Below are positions 1 through 6,942 of a DNA stretch of 15,452 nt, piece by piece. The DNA is from Nitrospiria bacterium (GTDB lineage Bacteria > Nitrospirota > Nitrospiria > Nitrospirales > UBA8639), in contig JAUIKP010000026.1 in NCBI GenBank assembly GCA_030430725.1, positions 1-15,452 on the forward strand. The letters are read 5' to 3'. The position numbers were made by a program, and so were the translations under genes. The number at the start of each line of letters is the position of its first letter. The stretch's first letter is position 1. Below the pieces are notes generated by a model. The model had not been told where the DNA came from, made no database searches, and saw only the letters and a list, made by a program, of their open reading frames with translations.

Positions 1-90
1 CTTTCCTACTACTATGACAACCGGAAAGAAATTGACGCAGAGATCGAAGCCAACGAGGAGCTGAGTGCCCAGGTAGAAAGGAAACCGTAA
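1..90 (+). CDS. C-terminal end of a DUF433-type antitoxin (partial)
   Basis: The left edge cuts this gene. The frame starting at base 1 stays open for 29 codons and stops at TAA (88-90). It reads LSYYYDNRKEIDAEIEANEE and ends QVERKP. A Tyr-rich stretch followed by an 'R-E-I-D-x-E-I-E' helix is how many short DUF433 antitoxins end. The gene immediately downstream (31-base gap) is a DUF5615 PIN-like protein, the usual partner of DUF433, which supports the call. In such pairs the DUF433 protein normally binds its own promoter and neutralises the partner. Only the tail is visible, so the DNA-binding part cannot be checked. Confidence 0.7.
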   Translation, partial: LSYYYDNRKEIDAEIEANEELSAQVERKP

Positions 91-121
91 TTTTCCTCGC
101 CGGTTCCTCCTGGCGACGCTC

Positions 122-481
122 ATGAAACTCTACCTGGTCGAACACCTAACCCCTATTCTCGCCAAAATGCTTCGTGAGCGCGGCATCGATTGCCTCACAA
201 CTCAAGAGGCCGGAAATATAGGACTACCCGACGAAGCTCAGCTAACTTATGCAAGGAGCCACCGGAGAGTACTGATGACTTTCGATCGAAAGGACTTTCT
301 GTCTCTTGCCAAACAATGGGCCGAACTTGGCCAACCCCATGCTGGCATTGTGTTGTCCAGACAATGTTCTGTTTCTGACCTGATTCGCCAGGTGCTCCAT
401 TTGATCGCAAAACACAAGGGGCAGGGTTTTGACAACCAAGTCCTTTGGCTTCAAAACTACAAAGACGCCCCGATTCCATAA
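122..481 (+). CDS. DUF5615 family PIN-like protein, probable toxin of a DUF433/DUF5615 pair
   Basis: This 119-residue protein has the length and order of motifs of the DUF5615 PIN-like family, which are predicted RNases paired with DUF433 antitoxins. Visible family features are an N-terminal beta strand and helix (LYLVEHLTP, residues 3-11), 'GLPDE' at 34-38, the strand 'VLMTFDRKDF' at 50-59 and 'HAGIVL' at 73-78. The acidic residues E7, D37, E38, D55 and D58 are present. The residue just before E7 is Asp in the relatives I know (LYLDEH or LLDEN); here it is Val6 (codon GTC, 137-139, one base away from GAC). If that Asp binds metal, activity may be reduced. The start ATG has no clear Shine-Dalgarno sequence, so translation may be coupled to the upstream antitoxin gene. 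Family assignment is by pattern; toxicity is inferred. Confidence 0.85.
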   Translation: MKLYLVEHLTPILAKMLRERGIDCLTTQEAGNIGLPDEAQLTYARSHRRVLMTFDRKDFLSLAKQWAELGQPHAGIVLSRQCSVSDLIRQVLHLIAKHKGQGFDNQVLWLQNYKDAPIP

Positions 482-656
482 CCATTCGTAAATGAATTGT
501 GACCGGCCTGCCAGAGCACAAGCCAAGGGGGTTTTTTAAGCACAACAATTCCCTCGGTTGCCTTAAGACAACGATCCGTGCAGACAAAACAGGAGAGCAA
601 ATGATGGAGAGGGCTCATCTCACCCATTCAATGATGTACGAGAATTTCTCAGAAAC

Positions 657-1304
657 CTACCAGGAAAGAGGTTTTCCGTTACGGTCAAAAACTTTTTGAA
701 GTTTCAGGCGAGAAATTGCCCCCTGCCGAATGATACGAAGTTCTGGTTCGACTTGTAGCACCGTGGAGGGTTGACCGCCTGGAGTGGGGCCACCATCAAC
801 AATCACATCAACCACCGATCCTAATTGGTGCATCACATCTCTCGCCGTTTGCGCGGGCGGCTGGCCGCTTCGGTTAGCGCTTGTGCCGGTGAGCGGACCG
901 GTGTGCGTCATGAGTTCGCAGACTCGTGGATCATTGGGTTGTCGGACGCCTATGGTTCCCTGTCCGCCGGTCAGAATGGGAGACAAAGTAGAACGAGCCT
1001 GCAGAACCAGCGTGAGCAAACCCGGCCAGAACTCTTCCATGAGTGTTCGAGCGACACCGGGGATATCTTCCGTCAGTTGATTCAGTTGGGACGGGTCACC
1101 CACTAACACGGGAAACGGCTTGTGGCTACGTTCACCTTTGATCTGCATCAACCGCTCTAAAGCCATGTCATTGAAGGGACTGACCGCAAGCGCGTAAAAG
1201 CTGTCGGTCGGCACAGCCACGACTCCGCCATCCTGCAGACATTTTGCAACCTGATGAATCAGTTGAGGCGATGGAAGGGAATTGAGTGGGAGAACGGTGG
1301 CCAC
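657..1304 (-). CDS. tsaC: L-threonylcarbamoyladenylate synthase (Sua5/YciO/YrdC family)
   Basis: This enzyme makes threonylcarbamoyl-AMP from threonine, bicarbonate and ATP, the first step of the t6A37 modification of ANN-decoding tRNAs in the cytoplasm. The 215-residue length fits a YrdC/TsaC single-domain protein; the extra Sua5 C-terminal domain is absent. Visible motifs are PTDSFYAL (32-39, the nucleotide/substrate loop, usually PTDTVYGL), the basic K56-x-x-R59 pair, KPFPVLV (62-68), IGVR (118-121), TSANRSG (141-147) and PSTV (179-182). The start is GTG (1304-1302), with AAAGG 9 bases upstream. It begins 17 bases after the purD stop, so it is probably the last gene of a purH-purD-tsaC transcript. 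YciO-type paralogues share the fold, so the exact subfamily is not certain. Confidence 0.9.
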   Translation of the reverse strand: MATVLPLNSLPSPQLIHQVAKCLQDGGVVAVPTDSFYALAVSPFNDMALERLMQIKGERSHKPFPVLVGDPSQLNQLTEDIPGVARTLMEEFWPGLLTLVLQARSTLSPILTGGQGTIGVRQPNDPRVCELMTHTGPLTGTSANRSGQPPAQTARDVMHQLGSVVDVIVDGGPTPGGQPSTVLQVEPELRIIRQGAISRLKLQKVFDRNGKPLSW

Positions 1305-1321
1305 GACAGAGGGCCTTTGAA

Positions 1322-2596
1322 TCAGGATGGAATCTGCAGCACGCGGTGGCCGATGTCTGAACGGAAATACCGGCCTTCAAACTGAATCGGGGCGAGTGCC
1401 TGATGGGCATGATCTCTGGCTCCGGCCAGGGTTGAATCAATCCCAGTTACCCCTAGGACCCTCCCGCCATTCGTGACAATCTTATCATTGGCATAGGAGG
1501 TCCCGGCGTGAAATACCATGACCGACTTCGACTCGTTTTCCGGCAGCCCGGTGATCGGCAATCCCGTTTGGTAGGACCCCGGATATCCGCCGGAGGTCAA
1601 TACCACGCACACCGCTGCCTGATTGTGCCACTCCACCTGCAGTTGGTCCAAACGATGTTCAACCACGGCTTCAAGCACATCCAATAAATCTGTTTGTAAA
1701 AGTGGCAAAACCACCTGGGTTTCGGGATCGCCAAAGCGGGCGTTAAATTCCAATACATAGGGATTGCCATCCTTTACCATAATTCCCGCGTATAACACGC
1801 CGTAAAATGGACTCCCTACCCGGGACAACCCTGTGACTGCCGGAGACAGCACTTCATCAAGAATACGTTGCCGGAGTTCCGGTGTTCCTAATGGGGCCGG
1901 CGCATAGGCCCCCATTCCTCCAGTATTCAGCCCCGTATCCCTTTCACCGATTCGCTTATGATCCTGGGCGGGGATCATGGGGATGACGGTTCGGCCATCG
2001 GCAAAGGCCATAACGGTGAGTTCTTCTCCATCAAGAAATTCTTCCAGCACCACCCGGGCGCCGGCGACTCCAAATCGCTGCTCTTCCAACATGCTCCGAA
2101 CCGCTTCACGGGCATCCGCCCTGGTCGCACAGATGATGACCCCCTTCCCTTGCGCCAGACCATCGGCTTTCACGACGATCGGGAGCGGGCAGGATTCGAG
2201 CCAGGTTAAAGCCGGCTCCAGCCGGTCAAACGTGCGGGAAGAAGGGGTGGGAATGTTTTCCCGCACCATGAGTTCTTTAGCAAACGATTTGCTGGATTCA
2301 ATCAGAGCCGCATTGCGAGTGGGGCCAAAAATCCGCAAGTGCGATTTTCGGAATTCGTCGGCGATGCCGAGGGAGAGCGGCAGCTCGGGTCCGACCACCG
2401 TCAGATTGATCTCACGGGATTGTACAAAATCCTTGAGGCCTCCAATGTCATCGGCTTGAAGTGGCACACATTCCGCTATCTGAGCGATTCCCGCATTACC
2501 GGGGGCGCAAAAGAGTTTTTTCACGCGAGGGGATTGCGCCAGCTTCCATGCCAGGGCATGCTCGCGGCCACCATTGCCTATGATTAATATGTTCAC
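1322..2596 (-). CDS. purD: Phosphoribosylamine--glycine ligase (GAR synthetase)
   Basis: PurD joins glycine to 5-phosphoribosylamine using ATP, the second step of de novo purine synthesis. The 424-residue ATP-grasp protein shows the full domain order: the N-terminal GNGGREHAL loop (7-15), the ATP-grasp region with VVKADGLAQGKGV (141-153), QDHKR (211-215), NTGGMGAYAPAP (224-235), and the metal/ATP-binding EFNARFGDPETQ (283-294). The start is GTG at 2596-2594, fixed by alignment of NILIIGNGG with the family N-terminus. The nearest purine-rich motif (GGGAGG on the minus strand, 2611-2616) is 14 bases away, so the ribosome site is weak. purD follows purH after a 223-base gap and is followed closely by tsaC. 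Confidence 0.97.
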   Translation of the reverse strand: MNILIIGNGGREHALAWKLAQSPRVKKLFCAPGNAGIAQIAECVPLQADDIGGLKDFVQSREINLTVVGPELPLSLGIADEFRKSHLRIFGPTRNAALIESSKSFAKELMVRENIPTPSSRTFDRLEPALTWLESCPLPIVVKADGLAQGKGVIICATRADAREAVRSMLEEQRFGVAGARVVLEEFLDGEELTVMAFADGRTVIPMIPAQDHKRIGERDTGLNTGGMGAYAPAPLGTPELRQRILDEVLSPAVTGLSRVGSPFYGVLYAGIMVKDGNPYVLEFNARFGDPETQVVLPLLQTDLLDVLEAVVEHRLDQLQVEWHNQAAVCVVLTSGGYPGSYQTGLPITGLPENESKSVMVFHAGTSYANDKIVTNGGRVLGVTGIDSTLAGARDHAHQALAPIQFEGRYFRSDIGHRVLQIPS

Positions 2597-2819
2597 CCGA
2601 AAAACTTGTGCCTCCCGTCATCCCTCCAAGCCATGGAGGTCAGGAACCTAGCCCCAGTCTTCTTACGTTCACCCAGGATATGCTCTGATACTCTTTTCCA
2701 CCACTATTCCCTCATCAATCCAGAAAGTTGCAACGATTGGGAAACAGAGAAATAGCACCCCAAACACACCGGAACAATGGATCCAGGGGAGATGGTGAAA
2801 AATGTCGAGGTTGGACCTG
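2597..2819 (-). other. purH-purD intergenic region, 223 bases, with a small hairpin
   Basis: I see no gene here. It has one perfect 6-bp hairpin, CCTCCA (2623-2628) and TGGAGG (2634-2639) with a 5-base loop, 26 bases upstream of the purD start. There is no T-run after it on the minus strand, so it is not an intrinsic terminator. It might be an RNA processing or translational element, but nothing else supports that. An independent purD promoter may lie here; I could not see convincing -35/-10 boxes. Confidence 0.3.
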
Positions 2820-4376
2820 TTAATGACGGAAATGGCGCATGCCCGTCATAATCATGGCCATCTTATGCTCATCAACGGCTTGGATGATCTCCTTATCCCG
2901 GATAGACCCTCCCGGCTGAATCACGGCGGTGATCCCTGCGCCGGCGGCGGCATCAATGCCATCACGAAATGGGAAAAAAGCATCGGAAGCCATCACGCAC
3001 CCTTTGATGGGAAGATTCGCTTTCATTTGAGCCAGTTTTACCGAATCTACCCGGCTCATTTGGCCGGCGCCAATACCGACGGTTTGCGTCGACGTGGCAA
3101 AGACAATCGCATTGGACTTGACGTGCTTGCAGACTTTCCAGGCAAAATCGCAAGCTTGATACTCGTAGTCGCTCGGCTGCCGGTCACTCGGCATGGATAG
3201 GTCTCCCATCTCACGTAAGGACCCCAGGTCCCGATCCTGTACTAAGATCCCGCCCACAATTTTTTTCATGTCCAACGCATCCCGTTGAGCACCTTCCAAG
3301 CCACCCACCGCTAACAGCCTCAAATCTTTTTTTCGTTGAAGTTCGGCCAAAGCCTCTTCCGAAAATGCCGGCGCAATCAATACCTCGACAAACGTGGAGA
3401 TGATTTCCTTAGCCATGGCCAGATCGACATTTCGATTACAGGCAATCACCCCGCCAAAGGCCGAGACCGGATCTGTTTCACGCGCCCGGACATAAGCCTC
3501 CACCGGCATATCCCCGATGGCGACTCCGCAAGGATTATTGTGTTTGACGATGACCACCGCCGTATCATCAAACTCCTTCACAAGTTCCAACGCCGCATTC
3601 GCATCTAAGTAATTATTATAGGACATGGCTTTGCCATGAAGTTGTTTGGCCTGACAAAGCGAGGCTTCCTTGGTCTGTCGATCCCGATAGACCGCACCGG
3701 CCTGATGCGGATTCTCTCCATACCGCAGATCATCGACCTTTTCATACGACAGGCACAACAACGAGGGAAATTTTTGCTCTGAGGTATCCGCTAACTTGGA
3801 AGTGAGATAACTGGCGATCAGGCTGTCATACCTGGCGGTATGGTCAAAGACTTTTTTGGCTAACTCACGTCGCAACCCTAAGGAGACCGTTCCGGACTGC
3901 AAGCCCTCCAAAACCCGCTCATAATCCTGAGGATCGACCACCACCAGGACATCCTCATGGTTCTTGGCCGCTGACCGGAGCATGGACGGTCCCCCGATAT
4001 CAATGTTTTCAATGGCTTCTTCAAACGTACAACCAGGCTTCGCAATGGTGGCTTCAAATGGATAGAGATTCACGACCACGACATCAATGGGCTCAATTCC
4101 CTGCTCTTGCATTTGCCGCACATGCGCATCCACCGAACGCCGCCCTAATAACCCGCCATGAATCTTGGGATGTAATGTTTTCACCCTCCCGTTCAAGATC
4201 TCAGGAAATCCGGTGTAATCCGCCACCTCGGTCACGGCAACCCCCGCGTCCCGGAGCATCTTGGCGGTACCGCCTGTCGACAAAATATCCGCATCAAGTG
4301 CCGCCAACCCCTTGGCCATTTTCTCTAGACCGGTTTTATCGGATACGCTGATCAGCGCCTTTCCTAATTTCGCCAT
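2820..4376 (-). CDS. purH: Bifunctional AICAR transformylase / IMP cyclohydrolase
   Basis: PurH carries out the last two steps of IMP synthesis: formylation of AICAR by 10-formyl-THF, then ring closure. With 518 residues it has the normal two-domain length. The N-terminal MGS-like cyclohydrolase domain shows [10 protein letters not shown] (8-17), [10 protein letters not shown] (32-41), [15 protein letters not shown] (63-77) and NLYPFEAT (103-110). The transformylase domain shows RYGENPHQ (218-225), [11 protein letters not shown] (252-262), the catalytic VKHNNPCG (277-284, K278-H279), [12 protein letters not shown] (464-475) and QPGGSIRD (487-494). I chose the ATG at 4376-4374. An in-frame GTG five codons upstream (4391) would place the AGGAGA ribosome site inside the gene, and family proteins begin close to 'KALISVSDK'. 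It is the first gene of the purH-purD-tsaC group and is divergent from the gene at 4940. Confidence 0.97.
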   Translation of the reverse strand: MAKLGKALISVSDKTGLEKMAKGLAALDADILSTGGTAKMLRDAGVAVTEVADYTGFPEILNGRVKTLHPKIHGGLLGRRSVDAHVRQMQEQGIEPIDVVVVNLYPFEATIAKPGCTFEEAIENIDIGGPSMLRSAAKNHEDVLVVVDPQDYERVLEGLQSGTVSLGLRRELAKKVFDHTARYDSLIASYLTSKLADTSEQKFPSLLCLSYEKVDDLRYGENPHQAGAVYRDRQTKEASLCQAKQLHGKAMSYNNYLDANAALELVKEFDDTAVVIVKHNNPCGVAIGDMPVEAYVRARETDPVSAFGGVIACNRNVDLAMAKEIISTFVEVLIAPAFSEEALAELQRKKDLRLLAVGGLEGAQRDALDMKKIVGGILVQDRDLGSLREMGDLSMPSDRQPSDYEYQACDFAWKVCKHVKSNAIVFATSTQTVGIGAGQMSRVDSVKLAQMKANLPIKGCVMASDAFFPFRDGIDAAAGAGITAVIQPGGSIRDKEIIQAVDEHKMAMIMTGMRHFRH

Positions 4377-4380
4377 ATGT

Positions 4381-4386
4381 TCTCCT
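4381..4386 (-). promoter_or_regulatory. Ribosome binding site of purH
   Basis: On the minus strand this reads AGGAGA, followed by ACAT and then ATG. It decides the purH start: the longer frame from GTG at 4391 would begin upstream of its own ribosome site. Confidence 0.8.
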
Positions 4387-4708
4387 GCCACGTGTCTCTG
4401 TTGATGGGTAAAAAACGGAAAACCAGCTTAGCAAATGACCTGATGAACTTCAATGAATCCAGCAGATCATGCCCCAAAGACCAGCACCCTATGCCGGCTT
4501 GTTTCCTTATTCAACACCATCGACATCTTTCTTTGTCAATCTTAACGTATTGGTTTTCAGCGACTTTATTTTCCTTTCAAACCTCGTATCAGGGAGAAGC
4601 TGATTTTTATTCACAATATATTTCTTCATACACCCATAAAGCCAAATTCCGATTCTGCCGAAATAATACATTGAAAGCCGATCCGAAATAGTAGCAGTGC
4701 CATCATAT

Positions 4709-4735
4709 GGGACACCCCCTCTGTCCCTTTAATTT
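4709..4735 (+). terminator. Terminator-like hairpin in the purH/4940 gap
   Basis: GGGACA (4709-4714) pairs perfectly with TGTCCC (4722-4727) across a 7-base loop, and TTTAATTT follows on the plus strand. That is the shape of a short intrinsic terminator or attenuator reading rightward. The stem is only 6 bp and the T-tract is interrupted, so strength is doubtful. No confirmed gene lies immediately upstream on this strand, so it would end either antisense transcription out of the purH promoter region or an unannotated small RNA. Confidence 0.4.
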
Positions 4736-4780
4736 CGGCAACAACATTTTCTACTCACATGGTACGCGCAAAGGAGAGCA

Positions 4781-4849
4781 ATGAGTATCAGGGGATTGCT
4801 GCATGTTCTGCCTCATCCTGGTTGTCAAAAAACCTCCGGTCTAAGATGA
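4781..4849 (+). CDS. Possible 22-codon leader peptide
   Basis: An ATG at 4781 preceded by AAGGAG (4771-4776, 4 bases away) opens a frame of 22 codons ending in TGA (4847-4849). The peptide begins MSIRGLLHVLPHPG. It has the best-looking ribosome site in the gap and lies 90 bases upstream of the gene at 4940. Its 3' half covers the left arm of the 4819-4855 inverted repeat and its stop is the first codon of the right arm, an arrangement seen in translation-coupled attenuators. No codon is strikingly enriched, so a specific amino-acid signal is not evident. It may equally be chance. Confidence 0.25.
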   Translation: MSIRGLLHVLPHPGCQKTSGLR

Positions 4850-4855
4850 CAACCA
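4819..4855. repeat. 9-bp perfect inverted repeat upstream of the gene at 4940
   Basis: TGGTTGTCA (4819-4827) and TGACAACCA (4847-4855) are exact reverse complements with a 19-base spacer. The centre-to-centre distance of 28 bases could suit a dimeric regulator binding two sites on one face over nearly three helical turns, or a long-loop RNA hairpin. There is no T-run after it on either strand, so it is not an intrinsic terminator. It sits 84 bases before the start codon at 4940. Confidence 0.55.
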
Positions 4856-4939
4856 AAATTGCACAATACGCACGAGTCATATCCCGTTTCGATCATTTTC
4901 CAACACTGTAAAGACTCTCATAGTCATAAGGATTCATAA

Positions 4940-5596
4940 ATGGATTTCACCCTGATGCTCGTTGTGTTGTTGGTATGTCTTGCTCTTGGTGCCATATTGC
5001 TCACCATAAGCCTGAGTCACCCAACGAAAAATACAAAAGAAGAAAACCGGATCCAGGGAACCAGCTTCATTCCATCACAAATGTTTATGGGAACCGATGG
5101 GGTTGGAGGCATTGCCGTCAATGATCAAACTCTCACAATTTGCCTCTTGCATAGTCCTGCGGTCCCACCACGATTAATTCATATTTCAAGCCTGGTGGGT
5201 TCGTTCTTAGTGAAAAATGGAGAAGTCCTTAAAGAAACCTTACGAACCGGCCCAAAAGCCCTCCTGTCATTTCAAAAACTCATGCACCCCAACGCAGAAA
5301 GATTGATCAAAAGTTGGCAGACTTTATCTTCCCAAAAAGACAACCAACGAATCGACCTCATTGTGTGGATCCACGATGAGGACGAACCCTTTCATGTTGT
5401 CAATTTTCTCAATATGGAAACCAAAGAAGGGGGCATTCTCTTTGAAAAATCCTTAGGGACGGCCACACATTGGCACAAGGTTTTGGATGGACTGCTCCTC
5501 CAAGCCGACCAGCTCGCGTGTCTCCAGACGGAACCTGACCAGGAGGCCACAGAACAGCCGACGAATAACCCTGCTGTAACAAACGCGGCCTCATAG
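4940..5596 (+). CDS. Membrane-anchored protein of unknown function
   Basis: This 218-residue protein starts with one hydrophobic segment (about residues 5-25, LMLVVLLVCLALGAILLTIS) acting as an uncleaved anchor. A soluble domain of about 150 residues follows. The soluble part has 'GGIAVNDQTLTICLL' (56-70), 'PPRLIHISSLVGSFLVKNGEVLKE' split over 76-99, 'RIDLIVWIHD' (137-146), 'HVVNFLNMETKEGG' (152-165) and 'ATHWHKVLDGLLLQAD' (175-190). This strand-rich pattern followed by a 'HWH...LL..AD' helix recalls a widespread family of uncharacterised membrane-tethered proteins whose core looks PH-like. I recall the pattern only; I cannot name a Pfam entry. The tail (198-218) is Glu/Pro/Asn-rich and probably disordered. 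AAGGA (4928-4932) precedes the ATG by 7 bases, which supports the start. No operon partner is close. Confidence 0.75.
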   Translation: MDFTLMLVVLLVCLALGAILLTISLSHPTKNTKEENRIQGTSFIPSQMFMGTDGVGGIAVNDQTLTICLLHSPAVPPRLIHISSLVGSFLVKNGEVLKETLRTGPKALLSFQKLMHPNAERLIKSWQTLSSQKDNQRIDLIVWIHDEDEPFHVVNFLNMETKEGGILFEKSLGTATHWHKVLDGLLLQADQLACLQTEPDQEATEQPTNNPAVTNAAS

Positions 5597-5960
5597 ATTC
5601 CGCGCTTCTCTCTCACCGACACTTACCCCAAGACTCCAGGGCTCCTCTCTTCTCTACGTCCCTAAATTTTTCATTTTTGCGTTCGTCAGGAACGTTCATA
5701 ATTTTCAGCATCCCTACCCATTCCTGAATATCGGGCTTTCCCTACTCGGTTCTTTCGGTGTGTCCACGAAGCACTGGTAATTGTTCGGCATGGCTTACCC
5801 GCGCCATTCCCAGGCACACCCAGCAGAATACAAGAGGCGCGCCCCTTCAAATGGGGAATGGTACAGGCCACCGCTTTAACGTTCGCTACATCTTGATACT
5901 CATTGGAGACATTCCTGATGCGGGACGCATTCATCTTTTAAACAAGGAAAGCCTTCTCTC
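5597..5960. other. 364-base intergenic region before the ankyrin gene
   Basis: I see no credible gene. Small hairpins near its left end could terminate the 4940 transcript: CGCGG (5584-5588) with CCGCG (5600-5604), which straddles the stop codon, and the one at 5680-5694. An open plus-strand frame from 5758 runs into the ankyrin gene out of frame and is a chance frame. TTGATA at about 5893 resembles a -35 box, but no good -10 follows at the right distance. Confidence 0.35.
5680..5706 (+). terminator. Weak terminator candidate after the gene at 4940
   Basis: CGTTC (5680-5684) pairs with GAACG (5690-5694) over a 5-base loop, followed by TTCATAATTTT. The stem is short and the T-tract broken. 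It is offered as the best candidate in this gap, not as a firm call. Confidence 0.2.
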
Positions 5961-6746
5961 ATGCCCCAATCTCGTGAATTCACCATGGTCAAATATGTGG
6001 TGGTATGTATGGGCATTCTTCTGTCCTATGCATGGGCATCAGAGTGGAACTCCTTTTTTTTCTCCCAAGATCCTGATTTGATTCAAGCCATCCAAGATCG
6101 CAACCTGCCCCTGGCTCAGAATTTGGTCGCCCAGGGATCCGATGTCAATCAGCGCACCAGACAAGGAGCGACGCCTCTCCATTTTTCCGCCAGATCCGGG
6201 CAATTTACGATAACCCGTCTTCTGTTACAAAAAGGAGCGGACCCTGAGGCGATTTATCAGTCCGAATGGACGCCTCTCCATTTCGCCGCGAAGGGGGGAC
6301 ATGTGGATATCGCCGACCTCCTCCTTCAACACGGTGCCCCGGTGGATGGTTTTAAAGGGAACATCACACCGCTCCACATTGCCGTGCAAGAACATCACCG
6401 ACGGATGGCAGCTTTTCTGTTAGCTCACGGCGCAACGGTCCAATCCTCATTTAAGGAAGGCTGGACTGCGCTGCACGTTGCCGCACAAACCGGAGATACC
6501 GACATGACTCGCCTCCTTCTGGACTCCGGCGCTCCAATCGATGCCACCAATACCATTGGCATCACGCCTCTCCATTCTGCCGCCCTTTCCGGCCAGCGGG
6601 ATCTGACCCACTATCTGCTGTCACGTGGGGCCACCTGCTCACTTCCCTCACAACCGCTTCAAAGCTCCTCGTCTGCCACATTCGGTCAACTGTATGCGGC
6701 TCTCCAGGAAGTCCTCCAGCACTGTCCCACTCCTCTGGCTTCCTAA
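5961..6746 (+). CDS. Exported ankyrin-repeat protein
   Basis: The 261-residue protein has a short basic N-region, a hydrophobic core (residues 12-23) and an A-W-A site (24-26), so a cleaved Sec signal peptide ending near residue 26 is likely; C16 is preceded by VVV and does not make a lipobox. About six ankyrin repeats fill residues 37-228. The first is degenerate. Clear TPLH or TALH motifs lie at 71-74, 104-107, 136-139, 169-172 and 202-205, each followed by the LLL.GA helix end. Ankyrin repeats bind other proteins, so this is probably a periplasmic binding or scaffold protein; the partner is unknown. The 33-residue Ser-rich tail has no repeat. AAGGA lies 12 bases before the ATG at 5961; an ATG at 5985 (M9) also gives a good signal peptide but has no ribosome site. 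Confidence 0.88.
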   Translation: MPQSREFTMVKYVVVCMGILLSYAWASEWNSFFFSQDPDLIQAIQDRNLPLAQNLVAQGSDVNQRTRQGATPLHFSARSGQFTITRLLLQKGADPEAIYQSEWTPLHFAAKGGHVDIADLLLQHGAPVDGFKGNITPLHIAVQEHHRRMAAFLLAHGATVQSSFKEGWTALHVAAQTGDTDMTRLLLDSGAPIDATNTIGITPLHSAALSGQRDLTHYLLSRGATCSLPSQPLQSSSSATFGQLYAALQEVLQHCPTPLAS

Positions 6747-6942
6747 TTCCTCGCCGACTCCCCCCTGGCTTTGACACCATTCTTTTTCGTCTCCACATTT
6801 TCCCGGAGACATCAGCTGAAATCGCTGGAGGCATCCAGATATTCATTGTAAGATCCTGGGCACGCATTTTTAAACACGTGCATTCAGACAAAATTTTGAT
6901 CAATTATTTCACGTCGACACGATCTGAATTGGGGATCTCTGC

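Larger units (their letters stand above)
4377..4939. other. 563-base divergent intergenic region between purH and the gene at 4940
   Basis: It must contain the promoters for purH (leftward) and for the gene at 4940 (rightward), but I cannot place either with confidence. The left half is AT-rich. An open plus-strand frame at 4377-4691 has no ribosome site, no recognisable domain and an arbitrary composition, so I do not call it a gene. The right half holds three separate elements listed on their own: a terminator-like hairpin (4709-4735), a 22-codon frame with a strong ribosome site (4781-4849) and a 9-bp inverted repeat (4819-4855). I saw no purine riboswitch signature. Confidence 0.5.

Noticed and set aside
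532..566. T6 run and imperfect hairpin (TTAAG...CTTAA) as a terminator between the DUF5615 gene and tsaC
   Set aside because: The T-run precedes the hairpin on the plus strand and becomes an A-run after it on the minus strand, so it works as an intrinsic terminator on neither. No GC-rich stem precedes the T-run.
499..699. Plus-strand open frame of 66 codons in the gap before tsaC
   Set aside because: It overlaps the 3' end of tsaC on the opposite strand, has no family resemblance, and starts without a ribosome site.
2820..4391. Longer purH from GTG at 4391
   Set aside because: The AGGAGA ribosome site lies inside that extension and directly precedes the ATG at 4376.
4511..4539. TGTCAA (minus-strand TTGACA) as the purH -35 box
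   Set aside because: The base positions at a 17-base spacing read TGTTGA, a poor -10 box. The match may be chance.
4377..4691. Plus-strand open frame of 104 codons back to back with the purH start
   Set aside because: It has no ribosome site, no recognisable domain, and begins one base from the purH start codon on the other strand, overlapping its ribosome site. Composition looks like untranslated AT-rich DNA.
5758..6081. Plus-strand open frame of 107 codons running into the ankyrin gene
   Set aside because: It overlaps the signal peptide region of the ankyrin gene in another frame, with Pro/Arg/Cys-rich low-likelihood protein sequence and no ribosome site.
6789..6838. Two small hairpins (GTCTCC/GGAGAC and CTGGA/TCCAG) as terminators after the ankyrin gene
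   Set aside because: Neither is followed by a T-run on either strand, and such short stems are expected by chance in 196 bases.
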